DNA of 64,000 bases from Klebsiella grimontii (GCF_900200035.1 NZ_FZTC01000014.1:343665-407664), one strand, 5' to 3'; shown: positions 44,606 through 56,341, counted from the first letter of the stretch. A program made the numbers and translations. Notes: generated by a model not told the origin, from the sequence alone.

Positions 44606-45753
44606 TGGCTGAATCGCGTCCCCTGACGATTGCCCTGGTCGCCGGAGAAACCTCCGGCGATATTCTTGGCGCCGGTCTTATCCGCGCGCTCAAAGCCCGC
44701 ATCCCTGATGCCCGCTTTGTCGGCGTTGCCGGGCCGTTGATGCAGGCGGAAGGCTGCGAGGCCTGGTATGAGATGGAAGAGCTGGCGGTGATGGGCATTG
44801 TGGAAGTGCTTGGTCGCCTGCGTCGGCTGCTGCATATTCGCGCCGATCTCACCCGTCGATTGACCGAGCTCAAGCCGGACGTGTTCGTCGGCATTGATGC
44901 GCCTGACTTCAATATTACCCTCGAAGGTAATCTGAAGAAGCAGGGCATCAAAACTATTCATTACGTTAGCCCGTCGGTATGGGCATGGCGGCAAAAACGC
45001 GTTTTCAAAATTGGCAGATCCACCGATCTGGTACTGGCATTCCTGCCTTTCGAAAAAGCGTTTTATGACAAATTTAACGTTCCCTGCCGGTTTATCGGCC
45101 ACACGATGGCGGATGCGATGCCGCTGGATCCGGACAAAGGCGCGGCGCGCGACCGTCTGGGAATCGATCGTAACGTGCACTGCCTGGCGCTACTGCCGGG
45201 AAGCCGCGGGGCGGAAGTTGAGATGCTCAGCGCCGATTTCCTGAAAACGGCGCAGATCCTGCGAGAGTATTACCCCGATCTGGAAGTGGTGGTCCCACTG
45301 GTCAACGCGAAGCGGCGGGAACAGTTCGAGCGTATCAAAGCGGAAACGGCGCCGGATCTTGCCGTACATCTACTGGATGGCCGGGCCCGCGATGCGATGA
45401 TCGCCAGCGATGCCGCGCTGCTGGCTTCCGGAACGGCTGCGCTGGAATGTATGCTGGCTAAGTGTCCGATGGTCGTTGGCTATCGGATGAAGCCGTTTAC
45501 CTTCTGGCTGGCGAAACGGCTGGTTAAAACCGACTATGTATCGCTGCCGAATTTACTGGCCGGGCGTGAACTGGTTAAAGAACTGCTGCAGGATGAATGT
45601 CGGCCGCAGGCGCTGGCCGAGGCGCTGAAGCCGCTGCTGGCCGACGGTAAAACCAGCCACGATATGCATGAAACCTTTCGCGCGCTGCATCAGCAGATCC
45701 GCTGCAACGCTGATGAGCAGGCGGCGGATGCAGTACTGGAGTTAGCAAAATGA
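44605..45753 (+). CDS. lpxB: Lipid-A-disaccharide synthase
   Basis: Condenses UDP-2,3-diacylglucosamine with lipid X to the lipid A disaccharide; peripheral inner-membrane GT-B (GT19) enzyme. The 382-aa protein begins with [26 protein letters not shown] and [13 protein letters not shown] are conserved family segments, and [10 protein letters not shown] lies in the nucleotide-binding half. It overlaps lpxA by one base and rnhB by four. Confidence 0.97.
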   Translation: MAESRPLTIALVAGETSGDILGAGLIRALKARIPDARFVGVAGPLMQAEGCEAWYEMEELAVMGIVEVLGRLRRLLHIRADLTRRLTELKPDVFVGIDAPDFNITLEGNLKKQGIKTIHYVSPSVWAWRQKRVFKIGRSTDLVLAFLPFEKAFYDKFNVPCRFIGHTMADAMPLDPDKGAARDRLGIDRNVHCLALLPGSRGAEVEMLSADFLKTAQILREYYPDLEVVVPLVNAKRREQFERIKAETAPDLAVHLLDGRARDAMIASDAALLASGTAALECMLAKCPMVVGYRMKPFTFWLAKRLVKTDYVSLPNLLAGRELVKELLQDECRPQALAEALKPLLADGKTSHDMHETFRALHQQIRCNADEQAADAVLELAK

Positions 45754-46346
45754 TGGAGTTCGTTTATCCGCATACCCATCTGGTTGCGGGAGTCGATGAA
45801 GTCGGGCGCGGTCCGCTGGTTGGCGCGGTGGTGACTGCCGCGGTTATTCTCGATCCGGCAAAGCCGATTTTGGGCCTTGCCGACTCGAAAAAGCTCAGCG
45901 AAAAGCGGCGCCTTGCGCTATTCGACGAGATCAAAGAAAAAGCGCTGTGCTGGAGCCTCGGTCGCGCGGAGCCGCATGAAATCGATGAGCTGAATATTCT
46001 ACATGCGACCATGCTGGCCATGCAGCGCGCCGTTGCGGGCTTGAGCATTTCCCCTGAGTTTGTTCTTATTGATGGTAACCGCTGTCCGCCGCTGCCTGTA
46101 CCTTCACTGGCGGTCGTTAAAGGCGACAGCCGAGTGGCGGAAATCAGCGCCGCGTCTATTCTGGCTAAAGTGACGCGAGATGCTGAAATGGCCGTGCTGG
46201 ACCGGGAATTCCCGCAGTACGGCTTTGCGCAACATAAAGGTTATCCCACCGCTTTTCATCTGCAAAAGCTGCTGGAACATGGCGTAATCGAGCAATACCG
46301 GCGCAGCTTTGGCCCGGTGAAGCGCGCGCTGGGCCTGGCGTCCTGA
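45750..46346 (+). CDS. rnhB: Ribonuclease HII
   Basis: Removes ribonucleotides embedded in DNA and RNA from RNA-DNA hybrids. The 198-aa protein has the catalytic [12 protein letters not shown] (Asp/Glu near residues 16-17 of the family numbering), [10 protein letters not shown] and [18 protein letters not shown]. Two adjacent ATGs (45750 and 45753) are possible starts; the first overlaps the lpxB stop as ATGA. Confidence 0.97.
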   Translation: MMEFVYPHTHLVAGVDEVGRGPLVGAVVTAAVILDPAKPILGLADSKKLSEKRRLALFDEIKEKALCWSLGRAEPHEIDELNILHATMLAMQRAVAGLSISPEFVLIDGNRCPPLPVPSLAVVKGDSRVAEISAASILAKVTRDAEMAVLDREFPQYGFAQHKGYPTAFHLQKLLEHGVIEQYRRSFGPVKRALGLAS

Positions 46347-46384
46347 ACCGACACGCAAGCAATTAAGTAACGCGGAATCTGAAG

Positions 46385-49300
46385 ATGGCTGAACCACGTT
46401 TCGTACACCTGCGGGTGCACAGCGACTATTCCATGATCGATGGTCTGGCGAAAACCGGACCGTTGGTAAAAAAGGCGGCCGCGCTCGGCATGCCTGCGCT
46501 GGCGATCACCGATTTTACCAACCTTTGCGGACTGGTGAAGTTCTACGGAGCGGGACACGGCGCCGGAATTAAACCCATCGTAGGGGCCGATTTCCACGTC
46601 CAGAGCGATCTGCTTGGCGATGAACTGAGCCAGCTGACGGTACTGGCCGCTAACAACGCTGGCTATCAGAATCTGACGCTGCTGATCTCCAAAGCTTATC
46701 AGCGCGGCTACGGCGCGGCGGGCCCGATTATCGATCGCGACTGGCTGATCGAATTAAAAGAAGGGCTGATTTTGCTCTCCGGCGGGCGTATGGGCGACGT
46801 GGGTCGTAGCCTGCTGCGCGGCAACATGGCGCTGGTGGATCAGTGCGTTGATTTTTATGAACAACATTTCCCTGACTGCTATTTTCTTGAGCTGATTCGC
46901 ACCGGCCGTCAGGATGAAGAGCCCTATCTGCATGCGGCGGTGGGGCTGGCGGAAACCCGGGGCTTACCGGTGGTGGCGACCAACGATGTTCGCTTCCTTG
47001 AGCCGGGTGACTTCGACGCCCATGAAATCCGCGTGGCTATCCATGACGGTTTTACCCTCGACGATCCTAAGCGCCCGCGCAACTACTCGCCGCAGCAGTA
47101 TATGCGCAGCGAAGAGGAAATGTGCGAGCTCTTTTCCGATATTCCCGAAGCGCTGCAAAACACCGTGGAGATCGCCAAACGCTGTAACGTGACCGTGCGC
47201 CTTGGTGAGTACTTCCTGCCGCAGTTCCCGACCGGGGATATGACCACCGAAGATTATCTGGTCAAGAAATCCAAAGAGGGTCTGGAAGAGCGCCTGGAAT
47301 TCCTGTTCCCCGATCCGGATGAGCGGACGAAACGCCGCCCTGAATATGATGAACGCCTGGACATTGAGCTGCAGGTAATTAACCAGATGGGGTTCCCTGG
47401 CTACTTCCTGATCGTTATGGAATTTATCCAGTGGTCGAAGGATAACGGCGTGCCGGTAGGGCCGGGACGTGGCTCCGGCGCCGGATCGCTGGTCGCCTAT
47501 GCGCTAAAAATTACCGACCTCGATCCGCTGGAGTTCGACCTGCTGTTCGAACGTTTCCTTAACCCGGAACGTGTCTCCATGCCCGACTTCGACGTTGACT
47601 TCTGTATGGAGAAGCGTGACCAGGTGATTGAACACGTCGCGGACATGTACGGTCGCGATGCGGTATCGCAGATTATTACCTTCGGTACCATGGCGGCGAA
47701 AGCGGTTATCCGCGACGTTGGCCGTGTGCTGGGCCATCCGTACGGCTTTGTGGACCGCATTTCCAAGCTGGTGCCGCCTGACCCGGGTATGACGCTGGCG
47801 AAAGCGTTTGAAGCCGAGCCGCAGCTGCCGGAAATTTATGAGGCGGACGAAGAGGTTAAAGCGCTGATCGACATGGCGCGTAAGCTCGAAGGGGTCACCC
47901 GTAACGCCGGTAAACATGCGGGTGGGGTGGTGATCGCGCCAACTAAAATTACCGATTTTGCCCCGCTTTACTGCGACGAAGCGGGCCAGCATCCGGTTAC
48001 CCAGTTTGATAAAAACGACGTTGAATATGCCGGGCTGGTGAAGTTCGACTTCCTCGGCCTGCGTACGCTCACCATCATTAACTGGGCGCTGGAGATGATC
48101 AACGCCCGCCGCGAGAAGAACGGCGAGGGGCCGCTGGATATCGCCGCGATCCCGCTCGACGATAAAAAAAGCTTCGATATGCTGCAGCGTTCGGAAACCA
48201 CCGCCGTTTTCCAGCTTGAATCGCGCGGTATGAAGGATCTGATCAAGCGTCTGCAGCCCGACTGCTTCGAAGATATGATCGCGCTGGTGGCCCTGTTCCG
48301 TCCGGGGCCGCTGCAGTCGGGGATGGTGGATAACTTTATCGACCGTAAGCACGGTCGCGAAGAGATATCGTATCCGGACGTGCAGTGGCAGCACGAATGC
48401 CTGAAACCGGTACTGGAGCCAACTTATGGCATCATCCTGTACCAGGAACAGGTCATGCAGATTGCCCAGGAGCTTTCCGGCTATACCCTCGGCGGCGCGG
48501 ATATGCTGCGTCGTGCGATGGGTAAGAAAAAGCCGGAGGAGATGGCTAAGCAGCGCGGCACCTTTGAAGAAGGGGCGAGGAAGCGCGGTGTAGACGGTGA
48601 GCTGGCGATCAAAATCTTTGACCTGGTGGAGAAATTCGCCGGTTATGGCTTTAACAAATCGCACTCCGCCGCTTATGCTTTAGTGTCCTATCAGACGCTG
48701 TGGCTAAAGGCGCACTATCCGGCCGAATTTATGGCTGCGGTGATGACCGCGGATATGGATAACACCGAGAAAGTCGTCGGTCTGGTGGATGAGTGCTGGC
48801 GGATGGGGCTGAAAATCCTGCCGCCGGATATTAACTCCGGCCTGTATCATTTCCACGTTAACGACGATGGCGAAATCGTTTATGGTATCGGCGCGATCAA
48901 AGGCGTCGGCGAAGGCCCGATAGAAGCGATCATTGAAGCCCGTAATCAGGGCGGATATTTCCGCGAACTGTTTGATCTCTGCGCGCGAACGGATATTAAA
49001 AAGCTCAACCGCCGGGTGCTGGAAAAACTGATTATGTCCGGGGCGTTCGACCGCCTCGGGCCACATCGCGCGGCGTTAATGAATTCACTGGGCGATGCGC
49101 TGAAGGCCGCCGATCAGCACGCCAAAGCCGAAGCCATCGGCCAGGCGGATATGTTCGGCGTGCTGGCGGAAGAGCCGGAGCAAATCGAGCAGTCCTACGC
49201 CAACTGTCAACCGTGGCCGGAACAGGTGGTGCTGGATGGCGAAAGGGAGACCCTGGGGCTGTATCTGACCGGGCACCCGATTAACCAGTATTTGAAAGAG

Positions 49301-49867
49301 ATCGAGCGCTACGTTGGCGGCGTACGACTCAAAGACATGCATCCGACCGATCGTGGTAAAGTGACCACGGCGGCCGGGCTCGTTATTGCCGCGCGGGTCA
49401 TGGTCACCAAGCGCGGCAATCGTATCGGCATCTGTACGCTGGATGACCGTTCCGGGCGTCTGGAGGTGATGTTGTTCACCGACGCCCTGGATAAATACCA
49501 GCAATTGCTGGAAAAAGACCGCATACTTATCGTCAGCGGACAGGTCAGCTTTGATGACTTCAGCGGGGGGCTTAAAATGACCGCCCGTGAAGTCATGGAC
49601 ATTGACGAAGCCCGGGAAAAATATGCTCGCGGGCTTGCTATCTCGCTGACGGACAGGCAAATTGATGACCAGCTTTTAAACCGACTCCGTCAGTCTCTGG
49701 AACCCCACCGTTCGGGAACTATTCCAGTACACCTCTATTATCAGAGGGCGGATGCACGCGCGCGGTTGCGTTTTGGCGCAACATGGCGCGTCTCTCCGAG
49801 CGATCGTTTACTTAACGATCTGCGTGGCCTGATCGGCTCGGAGCAGGTGGAACTGGAGTTTGACTAA
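46385..49867 (+). CDS. dnaE: DNA polymerase III alpha subunit
   Basis: Catalytic subunit of the replicative polymerase. The 1160-aa protein begins with a PHP domain ([16 protein letters not shown]), then the C-family polymerase core with PDFDVDFC placing the catalytic Asp401 and Asp403 at E. coli positions, [14 protein letters not shown] and [14 protein letters not shown], then a helix-hairpin-helix region and an OB domain (about 990-1070). It ends with the tau-binding C-terminal domain. accA follows 12 bp downstream. Confidence 0.98.
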   Translation: MAEPRFVHLRVHSDYSMIDGLAKTGPLVKKAAALGMPALAITDFTNLCGLVKFYGAGHGAGIKPIVGADFHVQSDLLGDELSQLTVLAANNAGYQNLTLLISKAYQRGYGAAGPIIDRDWLIELKEGLILLSGGRMGDVGRSLLRGNMALVDQCVDFYEQHFPDCYFLELIRTGRQDEEPYLHAAVGLAETRGLPVVATNDVRFLEPGDFDAHEIRVAIHDGFTLDDPKRPRNYSPQQYMRSEEEMCELFSDIPEALQNTVEIAKRCNVTVRLGEYFLPQFPTGDMTTEDYLVKKSKEGLEERLEFLFPDPDERTKRRPEYDERLDIELQVINQMGFPGYFLIVMEFIQWSKDNGVPVGPGRGSGAGSLVAYALKITDLDPLEFDLLFERFLNPERVSMPDFDVDFCMEKRDQVIEHVADMYGRDAVSQIITFGTMAAKAVIRDVGRVLGHPYGFVDRISKLVPPDPGMTLAKAFEAEPQLPEIYEADEEVKALIDMARKLEGVTRNAGKHAGGVVIAPTKITDFAPLYCDEAGQHPVTQFDKNDVEYAGLVKFDFLGLRTLTIINWALEMINARREKNGEGPLDIAAIPLDDKKSFDMLQRSETTAVFQLESRGMKDLIKRLQPDCFEDMIALVALFRPGPLQSGMVDNFIDRKHGREEISYPDVQWQHECLKPVLEPTYGIILYQEQVMQIAQELSGYTLGGADMLRRAMGKKKPEEMAKQRGTFEEGARKRGVDGELAIKIFDLVEKFAGYGFNKSHSAAYALVSYQTLWLKAHYPAEFMAAVMTADMDNTEKVVGLVDECWRMGLKILPPDINSGLYHFHVNDDGEIVYGIGAIKGVGEGPIEAIIEARNQGGYFRELFDLCARTDIKKLNRRVLEKLIMSGAFDRLGPHRAALMNSLGDALKAADQHAKAEAIGQADMFGVLAEEPEQIEQSYANCQPWPEQVVLDGERETLGLYLTGHPINQYLKEIERYVGGVRLKDMHPTDRGKVTTAAGLVIAARVMVTKRGNRIGICTLDDRSGRLEVMLFTDALDKYQQLLEKDRILIVSGQVSFDDFSGGLKMTAREVMDIDEAREKYARGLAISLTDRQIDDQLLNRLRQSLEPHRSGTIPVHLYYQRADARARLRFGATWRVSPSDRLLNDLRGLIGSEQVELEFD

Positions 49868-49879
49868 TACAGGAATACT

Positions 49880-50839
49880 ATGAGTCTGAATTTCCTTGAT
49901 TTTGAACAGCCGATTGCAGAGCTGGAAGCGAAAATCGATTCTCTGACAGCGGTAAGCCGCCAGGATGAGAAACTGGATATTAACATCGATGAAGAAGTGC
50001 ATCGCCTGCGTGAAAAAAGCGTAGAGCTGACGCGCAAGATCTTCGCCGATCTTGGTGCATGGCAGGTTGCGCAACTGGCTCGCCATCCACGTCGCCCATA
50101 CACCCTGGATTATGTCCGCCTGGCTTTCGACGAATTCGACGAACTGGCCGGTGACCGCGCCTATGCTGACGATAAAGCTATCGTTGGCGGCATTGCGCGT
50201 CTGGACGGGCGTCCGGTGATGATTATCGGCCACCAGAAAGGGCGCGAAACCAAAGAGAAAATTCGCCGCAACTTCGGTATGCCGGCGCCGGAAGGCTATC
50301 GTAAGGCGCTGCGCCTGATGGAGATGGCCGAGCGCTTTAAAATGCCGATCATCACCTTCATCGACACCCCTGGCGCTTATCCTGGCGTTGGCGCGGAAGA
50401 GCGCGGCCAGTCTGAAGCGATTGCGCGCAACCTGCGTGAAATGTCGCGCCTGAGCGTACCGGTTATCTGCACCGTTATCGGTGAAGGCGGCTCCGGCGGC
50501 GCGCTGGCAATCGGCGTGGGCGATAAAGTGAATATGCTGCAGTACAGCACCTATTCCGTTATCTCCCCGGAAGGCTGTGCGTCCATTCTGTGGAAAAGCG
50601 CCGATAAAGCGCCGCTGGCCGCCGAAGCGATGGGTATTGTTGCCCCGCGCCTGAAAGAGCTGAAGCTGATTGACTCCATCATTCCTGAGCCGCTGGGCGG
50701 CGCGCATCGTAATCCGGAAGTGATGGCAGCCTCTCTGAAAGCGCAGCTGCTGGCCGATCTGGCTGATCTCGACGTTCTGAGTGAGGAAGAGCTGCTGAAC
50801 CGACGCTATCAGCGTTTGATGAGCTACGGCTACGCCTGA
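49880..50839 (+). CDS. accA: Acetyl-CoA carboxylase carboxyltransferase subunit alpha
   Basis: With AccD forms the carboxyltransferase that makes malonyl-CoA, the committed step of fatty acid synthesis. The 319-aa protein has the N-terminal helical segment ([19 protein letters not shown]) and a crotonase-like fold with [20 protein letters not shown] and [15 protein letters not shown] for acyl-CoA/biotin binding. It ends at a strong terminator. Confidence 0.98.
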   Translation: MSLNFLDFEQPIAELEAKIDSLTAVSRQDEKLDINIDEEVHRLREKSVELTRKIFADLGAWQVAQLARHPRRPYTLDYVRLAFDEFDELAGDRAYADDKAIVGGIARLDGRPVMIIGHQKGRETKEKIRRNFGMPAPEGYRKALRLMEMAERFKMPIITFIDTPGAYPGVGAEERGQSEAIARNLREMSRLSVPVICTVIGEGGSGGALAIGVGDKVNMLQYSTYSVISPEGCASILWKSADKAPLAAEAMGIVAPRLKELKLIDSIIPEPLGGAHRNPEVMAASLKAQLLADLADLDVLSEEELLNRRYQRLMSYGYA

Positions 50840-50863
50840 TTATCGATCTCATTTTTTATCTCT

Positions 50864-50891
50864 AAGGGCCGGATTTTCCGGCCCTTTTTTT
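50864..50891 (+). terminator. Intrinsic terminator after accA
   Basis: AAGGGCCGG (50864-50872) / CCGGCCCTT (50878-50886), loop ATTTT, followed by a T run. It ends the long lpx-dnaE-accA transcription block. Confidence 0.9.
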
Positions 50892-51174
50892 ATGTATTGT
50901 TGACTGAGATGAGAGGGACAAGAGCTAATGTGATTAGCGGATGATGCCGGTCTCCCCTGAAACTGCAGCAACGGCCAGGTATTGCGACCCGGCAGGCATT
51001 TAACAACGATAAATATGCATAGCATAAAACTGTCATGTTAAGCGCCGTGTCCGAGGGGATCACGTTAAGCCTGGGGCGATGCCTGGAAAGCGCGGTAATA
51101 GAGATAAATCCGCCAGTGCTTAGCGCTGGCGGGGTGCTATTATGCTTTCCTTAGGTAAATTCCAGGAGGAAAGC
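50892..51174 (+). promoter_or_regulatory. ldcC upstream region with leader hairpin
   Basis: The 335-bp accA-ldcC gap holds the accA terminator and then about 280 bases without a recognised gene. At 51111-51133 CCGCCAGTG pairs with CGCTGGCGG (one G-T pair), loop CTTAG, immediately before the ldcC ribosome site region. No clear SigmaD -10/-35 pair was assigned. Confidence 0.45.
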
Positions 51175-53313
51175 GTGAATATCATTGCGATCATGGGTCC
51201 CCACGGCGTCTATTATAAAGACGAACCGATCAAAGAACTGGAAGCCGCCCTGCAACGGCAAGGCTTCCAGACCATCTGGCCGCAAAATAGCGCCGATCTT
51301 TTGCAATTTATCGAGCATAATCCGCGGATCTGTGGGGTTATTTTCGACTGGGATGAATACAGCGTTGACCTGTGCAGCGATATTAATCGCTTAAATGAAT
51401 ACCTGCCGCTCTACGCATTTATCAACGCCCATTCGACGATGGACGTCAGCAGTCAGGACCTGCGCATGACGCTATGGTTCTTTGAATACGCGCTGGGGCT
51501 GGCGGAAGAGATCGCTACCCGCATCGGTCAATACACCCGCGAATACCTCGACAACATTACCCCGCCGTTTACCAAAGCCTTGTTCAACTATGTGCAGGAA
51601 GGAAAATATACCTTCTGTACCCCCGGGCATATGGGCGGCTCGGCTTACCAAAAAAGCCCGGTAGGCTGTCTGTTTTACGATTTCTTTGGCGGGAATACCT
51701 TAAAGGCCGACGTCTCCATATCCGTGACGGAACTGGGGTCGCTGCTCGATCATAGTGGCCCGCACCTGGAAGCTGAAGAGTATATTGCCCGAGCCTTCGG
51801 CGCCGAACAGAGCTATATGGTGACCAACGGGACCTCGACGTCGAATAAAATTGTCGGGATGTATTCCGCCCCGGCGGGCAGCACCCTGCTTATCGATCGC
51901 AACTGCCATAAATCGTTGGCTCATTTACTGATGATGAGCGATGTGGTGCCGCTGTGGCTCAAACCGACGCGCAATGCGCTGGGGATCCTTGGCGGCATAC
52001 CTAAGCGCGAATTTACCCGCGATAGTATTCAGCAAAAGGTGAATACGACAGGCGGCGCCGGGTGGCCCGTGCATGCGGTGATCACCAACTCCACCTATGA
52101 CGGGCTGCTGTATAACACCACCTGGATCAAAGAGACCCTCGACGTACCGTCAATCCACTTTGATTCCGCCTGGGTGCCCTACACCCATTTTCATCCGATC
52201 TATCAGGGCAAAAGCGGGATGAGCGGCGATCGCATTCCGGGGAAAGTGATCTTTGAAACGCAGTCGACGCATAAAATGCTGGCCGCGCTATCGCAGGCTT
52301 CGCTGATTCATATTAAAGGCAGCTACGATGAAGACACCTTCAATGAAGCCTTTATGATGCATACCTCGACTTCTCCGAGCTACCCGATCGTTGCCTCCAT
52401 TGAAACGGCTGCCGCGATGCTGCGCGGCAATTCCGGTAGGCGGCTGATTCAGCGTTCGATTGAACGGGCGCTGGATTTTCGGAAAGAAGTGCAGCGGTTA
52501 CGCGAAGAGTCTGACGGCTGGTTCTTTGATATCTGGCAGCCGGAAGAGGTAGGGGAAGCACAGTGCTGGCCGGTGTCCCCCGGTGAACAATGGCATGGCT
52601 TTCAGGATGCCGATGACGACCATATGTTCCTCGATCCGGTGAAAGTAACCATTCTGACGCCCGGTATGGACGAACAGGGCAACATGGATAGCGAAGGCAT
52701 TCCGGCCGCGCTGGTGGCGAAGTTTCTGGATGAGCGCGGCGTGGTGGTTGAGAAAACCGGGCCCTACAATCTGCTGTTCCTTTTCAGTATCGGCATTGAT
52801 AAAACCCGAGCGATGGGGCTGCTGCGCGGGTTAACCGAATTCAAACGCTCTTACGATCTCAATTTACGGGTGAAAAACATGCTGCCGGATCTGTACGCTG
52901 AAGATCCTGATTTTTACCGCAACATGCGCATTCAGGATCTGGCGCAGGGTATCCATCGCCTGATTCGCCAGCACCAGCTCTCGCAGCTGATGCTGAGCGC
53001 CTTTGACGTTCTGCCGGAGATGAAAATGACGCCGCATCAGGCCTGGCAGCGGCAGATTAAAGGCGAAGTGGAAACCATCGAACTGGAGAATCTGGTCGGG
53101 CGTATTTCAGCGAATATGATCTTACCGTATCCGCCGGGCGTGCCGCTGCTGATGCCCGGTGAGATGATCGTCGAGGAGAGCCGGGCGGTGCTCAATTTTC
53201 TATTAATGTTGTGCTCCATCGGCCGCCACTATCCAGGCTTCGAAACCGATATCCACGGCGCGAAACGCGATGAAGATGGCGTGTACTGGGTTCGAGTCTT
53301 AAAAAATGACTAA
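51175..53313 (+). CDS. ldcC: Lysine decarboxylase LdcC
   Basis: Constitutive PLP-dependent decarboxylase converting lysine to cadaverine. The protein is 712 aa from GTG 51175, chosen for AGGAGGA at 51164-51170 and the family N-terminus NIIAIMGPHGVYYKDEPIKE; an ATG 33 bases upstream is in frame but lacks match. Layout: flavodoxin-like wing domain (1-130), linker, PLP domain with the Schiff-base Lys367 in STHKMLAALSQ, and C-terminal domain. It differs from the acid-inducible CadA by context (accA-ldcC-yaeR) and lack of a cadB partner. Confidence 0.95.
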   Translation: MNIIAIMGPHGVYYKDEPIKELEAALQRQGFQTIWPQNSADLLQFIEHNPRICGVIFDWDEYSVDLCSDINRLNEYLPLYAFINAHSTMDVSSQDLRMTLWFFEYALGLAEEIATRIGQYTREYLDNITPPFTKALFNYVQEGKYTFCTPGHMGGSAYQKSPVGCLFYDFFGGNTLKADVSISVTELGSLLDHSGPHLEAEEYIARAFGAEQSYMVTNGTSTSNKIVGMYSAPAGSTLLIDRNCHKSLAHLLMMSDVVPLWLKPTRNALGILGGIPKREFTRDSIQQKVNTTGGAGWPVHAVITNSTYDGLLYNTTWIKETLDVPSIHFDSAWVPYTHFHPIYQGKSGMSGDRIPGKVIFETQSTHKMLAALSQASLIHIKGSYDEDTFNEAFMMHTSTSPSYPIVASIETAAAMLRGNSGRRLIQRSIERALDFRKEVQRLREESDGWFFDIWQPEEVGEAQCWPVSPGEQWHGFQDADDDHMFLDPVKVTILTPGMDEQGNMDSEGIPAALVAKFLDERGVVVEKTGPYNLLFLFSIGIDKTRAMGLLRGLTEFKRSYDLNLRVKNMLPDLYAEDPDFYRNMRIQDLAQGIHRLIRQHQLSQLMLSAFDVLPEMKMTPHQAWQRQIKGEVETIELENLVGRISANMILPYPPGVPLLMPGEMIVEESRAVLNFLLMLCSIGRHYPGFETDIHGAKRDEDGVYWVRVLKND

Positions 53314-53375
53314 GCGCTTGCGCAATAACGAACTGAACGAGTAACGTTGTTGGCTTCAACGGGAGGAGTTTGAGC

Positions 53376-53765
53376 ATGCTAGGTTTAAAACGGGTTCACC
53401 ATATCGCCATCATTGCAACGGATTATGCAAAGAGTAAAGCGTTCTACTGCGACATTCTGGGGTTCACCCTGCAGGGCGAGTTTTACCGTGCAGAGCGTGA
53501 TTCATGGAAGGGCGATCTGGCGCTGAATGGCGAATATGTTATTGAACTGTTTTCTTTCCCGTTTCCTCCTGCGCGCCCGAGCCGCCCTGAAGCCTGCGGG
53601 TTACGCCATCTGGCGTTTAGCGTCGACGATGTTGATGCCGCCGTTGCCCATCTTGAGGCGCATGGCGTAGCCTGTGAAGGCGTTCGTATCGACCCCTTCA
53701 CCGGTAAGCGATTCACGTTTTTTAACGATCCGGACGGTCTACCGCTGGAGATTTATCAGCAGTAA
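53376..53765 (+). CDS. yaeR: VOC-family (glyoxalase-like) protein YaeR
   Basis: A 129-aa vicinal-oxygen-chelate domain protein of unknown substrate. Start ATG 53376 follows GGGAGGAG at a good distance; an in-frame TTG at 53370 is less likely. The two beta-alpha-beta-beta-beta halves are visible (HHIAIIATDYAKSKAFYCDI and LRHLAFSVDDVDAAVAHLEA); the metal-ligand His/Glu pattern (HHIA...IELF...LRHL...LEIY) is kept, so it may be an active metal enzyme. It is near-identical in layout to E. coli YaeR (GloA2-like). Confidence 0.92.
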   Translation: MLGLKRVHHIAIIATDYAKSKAFYCDILGFTLQGEFYRAERDSWKGDLALNGEYVIELFSFPFPPARPSRPEACGLRHLAFSVDDVDAAVAHLEAHGVACEGVRIDPFTGKRFTFFNDPDGLPLEIYQQ

Positions 53766-53828
53766 TTCTTGTCAGAGCGTGTTCTGCCGGGTAACGTGCC
53801 GGACACGCTTTCCTCAGTTAGTACTCTC

Positions 53829-55136
53829 ATGATGATGATCCCAGATATTGCGCAAACGCTCCGACCGCATCGCCAGTTTTTAGTGGCCTTTAGCGGCGGC
53901 CTGGATTCGAGCGTGCTCTTATATCGCCTGGTTCGCTGGCGCGAACAGGATCCCACCGTTCAGCTGCGGGCGATGCATATTCACCACGGGCTCAGCGCGA
54001 ACGCTGACGATTGGGTGGCGCACTGCCGGCTAATATGTCAGCAGTGGCAGGTGCCGCTTTTGGTTGAACGGGTGGTCCTCGCCGATGAGGGGCTGGGGAT
54101 TGAGGCCCATGCGCGTCAAGCGCGCTATCAGGCTTTCCGTTCAGCGTTGCTGCCTGGCGAAGCGCTGGTGACCGCGCAGCATCTTGACGATCAGTGTGAA
54201 ACCTTCCTGCTGGCGCTTAAGCGGGGGAGCGGTCCCACCGGGCTCTCGGCAATGGCCTGCGAGTCCGATTTTGCCGGAACGAAACTGCTGCGTCCGCTGC
54301 TTAACGAAAGTCGCGACTCTCTGCACCGTTGGGCGATAGCCCATCAGCTCAGCTGGATTGAAGACGAAAGTAACCAGGACGACGCCTACGATCGCAATTT
54401 TCTCCGCCTGCGGATTGTTCCGCTGCTTAACGCCCGCTGGCCGCACTTTGCCGAGGCCGTGGCGCGCAGCGCCAGCCTGTGCGGCGAACAGGAACGACTG
54501 TTGGATGAAATGCTGGCGGCGGAGCTGGCAACGCTGGTGGCTGAGGATGGCGCGTTGGCTATCGAACCGTTGACGGCCATGAGCGCTCCGCGTCGGGCCG
54601 CGCTGCTGCGCCGCTGGCTGGCTGGATTCAATGCGCCAATGCCTTCGCGCGAGGTGCCGGAGCGTATCTGGCGTGAAGTGGCGATGGCGCGCGAGGATGC
54701 TTTTCCCTGCCTGCGGCTTGGGCAATTTACCGTCCGTCGCTTCCAGCAGCGGCTGTACTGGGTGAAATATCTCCCCGGCCAGAGTGAAACGGTACTGGCG
54801 TGGCCCGATATCGCTAAGCCGCTGCCGTTACCCGGCGGCCTGGGTGAACTGAGGTTCCTGCCCGGCGGCCCGTTACGCGGCCCGCGCCAGGACGAAGCGG
54901 TAACCATTCGCTTTCGCGCTAGCGGTCATCTGCATATCGTCGGTCGCCACGGTGGCCGTAAGCTGAAGAAAATCTGGCAGGAGCTGAACGTTGCTCCCTG
55001 GCGGCGCGATACCACGCCGCTGCTGTTTTACGGCGAAACGCTAATCGCCGCAGCCGATGGTCTGTTTATTACCGTCGATGGGAAAGTTCAGGAAGGTGAA
55101 GGCGTGCAGTTGATATGGATGAAAACGGGCGGCTGA
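53829..55136 (+). CDS. tilS: tRNA(Ile)-lysidine synthase
   Basis: Lysylates the wobble C of tRNA-Ile(CAU) to change its reading from AUG to AUA; essential. The PP-loop is [13 protein letters not shown] near the N-terminus; [36 protein letters not shown] and the C-terminal [18 protein letters not shown] domains follow. Start is uncertain: three ATGs at 53829-53837 have weak ribosome sites, and a TTG at 53769 is also open; the first ATG gives 435 aa. It may be coupled to yaeR. Confidence 0.93.
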   Translation: MMMIPDIAQTLRPHRQFLVAFSGGLDSSVLLYRLVRWREQDPTVQLRAMHIHHGLSANADDWVAHCRLICQQWQVPLLVERVVLADEGLGIEAHARQARYQAFRSALLPGEALVTAQHLDDQCETFLLALKRGSGPTGLSAMACESDFAGTKLLRPLLNESRDSLHRWAIAHQLSWIEDESNQDDAYDRNFLRLRIVPLLNARWPHFAEAVARSASLCGEQERLLDEMLAAELATLVAEDGALAIEPLTAMSAPRRAALLRRWLAGFNAPMPSREVPERIWREVAMAREDAFPCLRLGQFTVRRFQQRLYWVKYLPGQSETVLAWPDIAKPLPLPGGLGELRFLPGGPLRGPRQDEAVTIRFRASGHLHIVGRHGGRKLKKIWQELNVAPWRRDTTPLLFYGETLIAAADGLFITVDGKVQEGEGVQLIWMKTGG

Positions 55137-55148
55137 GCCACCCGTTTT
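55122..55148. terminator. Bidirectional terminator between tilS and rof
   Basis: AAAACGGG (55122-55129) / CCCGTTTT (55141-55148) enclose an inner GGC/GCC pair; the tilS stop codon lies in the loop region. A and T ends on both sides suit the convergent tilS and rof genes. Confidence 0.75.
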
Positions 55149-55151
55149 GCT

Positions 55152-55412
55152 TCAGGACTCGCTGACCACTACCGTACCGATTTGCGGATGGCTGAAGCTG
55201 GCGATTTTATCCAGGCGCACCTCGCGAACGTCGCCGGCGAGCTCCACGACCAGATACTCGATATTTTTGCGTGAGATAAGATCGTTGGCCTTCGCTTGCA
55301 GCTGTTCGCCATCTTTGAGCTCCAGCGCCAGGACCAGATGGTTCTGACAGGCAAGTTCGAGGTTGTCATAATCATCGCAATTGATGGGTTGATAAGTATC
55401 ATTCATTGACAT
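55152..55412 (-). CDS. rof: Rho-specific transcription antitermination factor Rof
   Basis: Rof (YaeO) binds Rho and blocks its RNA loading, inhibiting Rho-dependent termination. The 86-aa protein has a small Sm-like beta barrel; it starts [22 protein letters not shown] as in E. coli. The start overlaps the end of yaeP by 14 bases, implying coupled translation. Confidence 0.95.
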   Translation of the reverse strand: MSMNDTYQPINCDDYDNLELACQNHLVLALELKDGEQLQAKANDLISRKNIEYLVVELAGDVREVRLDKIASFSHPQIGTVVVSES

Positions 55413-55599
55413 AATCGCTCACCAGTAAGTTTGCCGCCGCATATGCGGCCTTTTCCCTGACTGACTCAGCAAGGGCCTGATCCGCCGCAACCTCATTCAA
55501 TACTTTCAACACGCAACCTAGCGCATCCGGGATATACCCAAGGTCCCCGCTGGCTATTTCCGCATACCGCTTGCGTATTAACTCACAATATTTGTCCAC
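55399..55599 (-). CDS. yaeP: UPF0253 family protein YaeP
   Basis: A 66-aa conserved enterobacterial protein of unknown function. It starts [21 protein letters not shown], has no signal peptide, and is predicted mainly helical. It is the first gene of a yaeP-rof pair with overlapping ends; the upstream GGAGGGCATG context supports the ATG at 55599. Confidence 0.92.
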   Translation of the reverse strand: MDKYCELIRKRYAEIASGDLGYIPDALGCVLKVLNEVAADQALAESVREKAAYAAANLLVSDYVNE

Positions 55600-55795
55600 A
55601 TGCCCTCCTGTCAGCGTTCTGACTTAACCGTGGGATGTAAGTTTAAGCCTACGAAGATAAACTCTGTTTAGCAAGGTGACTATACCATAGTCATTTAAGC
55701 AATATCAGCAGGATGAAAGGGGATCCTGCGATTGCTGACAGCCTTTTGCCGCCAGTTTCGCTACAATGTACGCCATTTTTATCAGGAGTTTCCTC

Positions 55796-56341
55796 ATGGC
55801 GCTGAAAGCGACGATTTATAAAGCGACGGTGAACGTGGCCGACCTGGACCGCAACCAGTTTCTGGATGTCAGTTTGACCCTTGCCCAGCATCCGTCAGAA
55901 ACCCAGGAGCGTATGATGCTGCGCTTGCTGGCGTGGATTAAATACGCCGACGAGCGTCTGCAGTTTACCCGCGGTTTGTCTTCCGATGATGAAGCTGAAC
56001 TCTGGCTGCTAAACGATCATTTGGGCGTTGATCTGTGGATCGAACTGGGGCTGCCGGACGAGCGGCGGATTAAAAAAGCCTGCTCGCGGGCGCAAGAGGT
56101 CGCGCTGTTTGCCTATAATAGTCGGGCGGCAGAAATCTGGTGGCAGCAAAATAAAAGTAAAATGGCACAGTTTTCAAAGCTGACCGTATGGTATTTAGAT
56201 GATACTCAACTGGCGCAGCTCAGTGCTTTTGCCGATCGGACGATGTCGCTACAGGCGACTATTCAGGACGGCGGTATCTGGTTATCAGACGCTAAGAATA
56301 ATCTTGAAATTCATTTAACGGCCTGGCAAACATCCGCATGA
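55796..56341 (+). CDS. yaeQ: YaeQ family protein
   Basis: A 181-aa protein of a small PD-(D/E)XK-related fold family; an early report linked E. coli YaeQ to RfaH suppression, but its function is not settled. Start ATG 55796 follows AGGAG; the upstream extension to 55766 is rejected. Conserved core [21 protein letters not shown] and [21 protein letters not shown]. It overlaps arfB by four bases (ATGA). Confidence 0.93.
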   Translation: MALKATIYKATVNVADLDRNQFLDVSLTLAQHPSETQERMMLRLLAWIKYADERLQFTRGLSSDDEAELWLLNDHLGVDLWIELGLPDERRIKKACSRAQEVALFAYNSRAAEIWWQQNKSKMAQFSKLTVWYLDDTQLAQLSAFADRTMSLQATIQDGGIWLSDAKNNLEIHLTAWQTSA

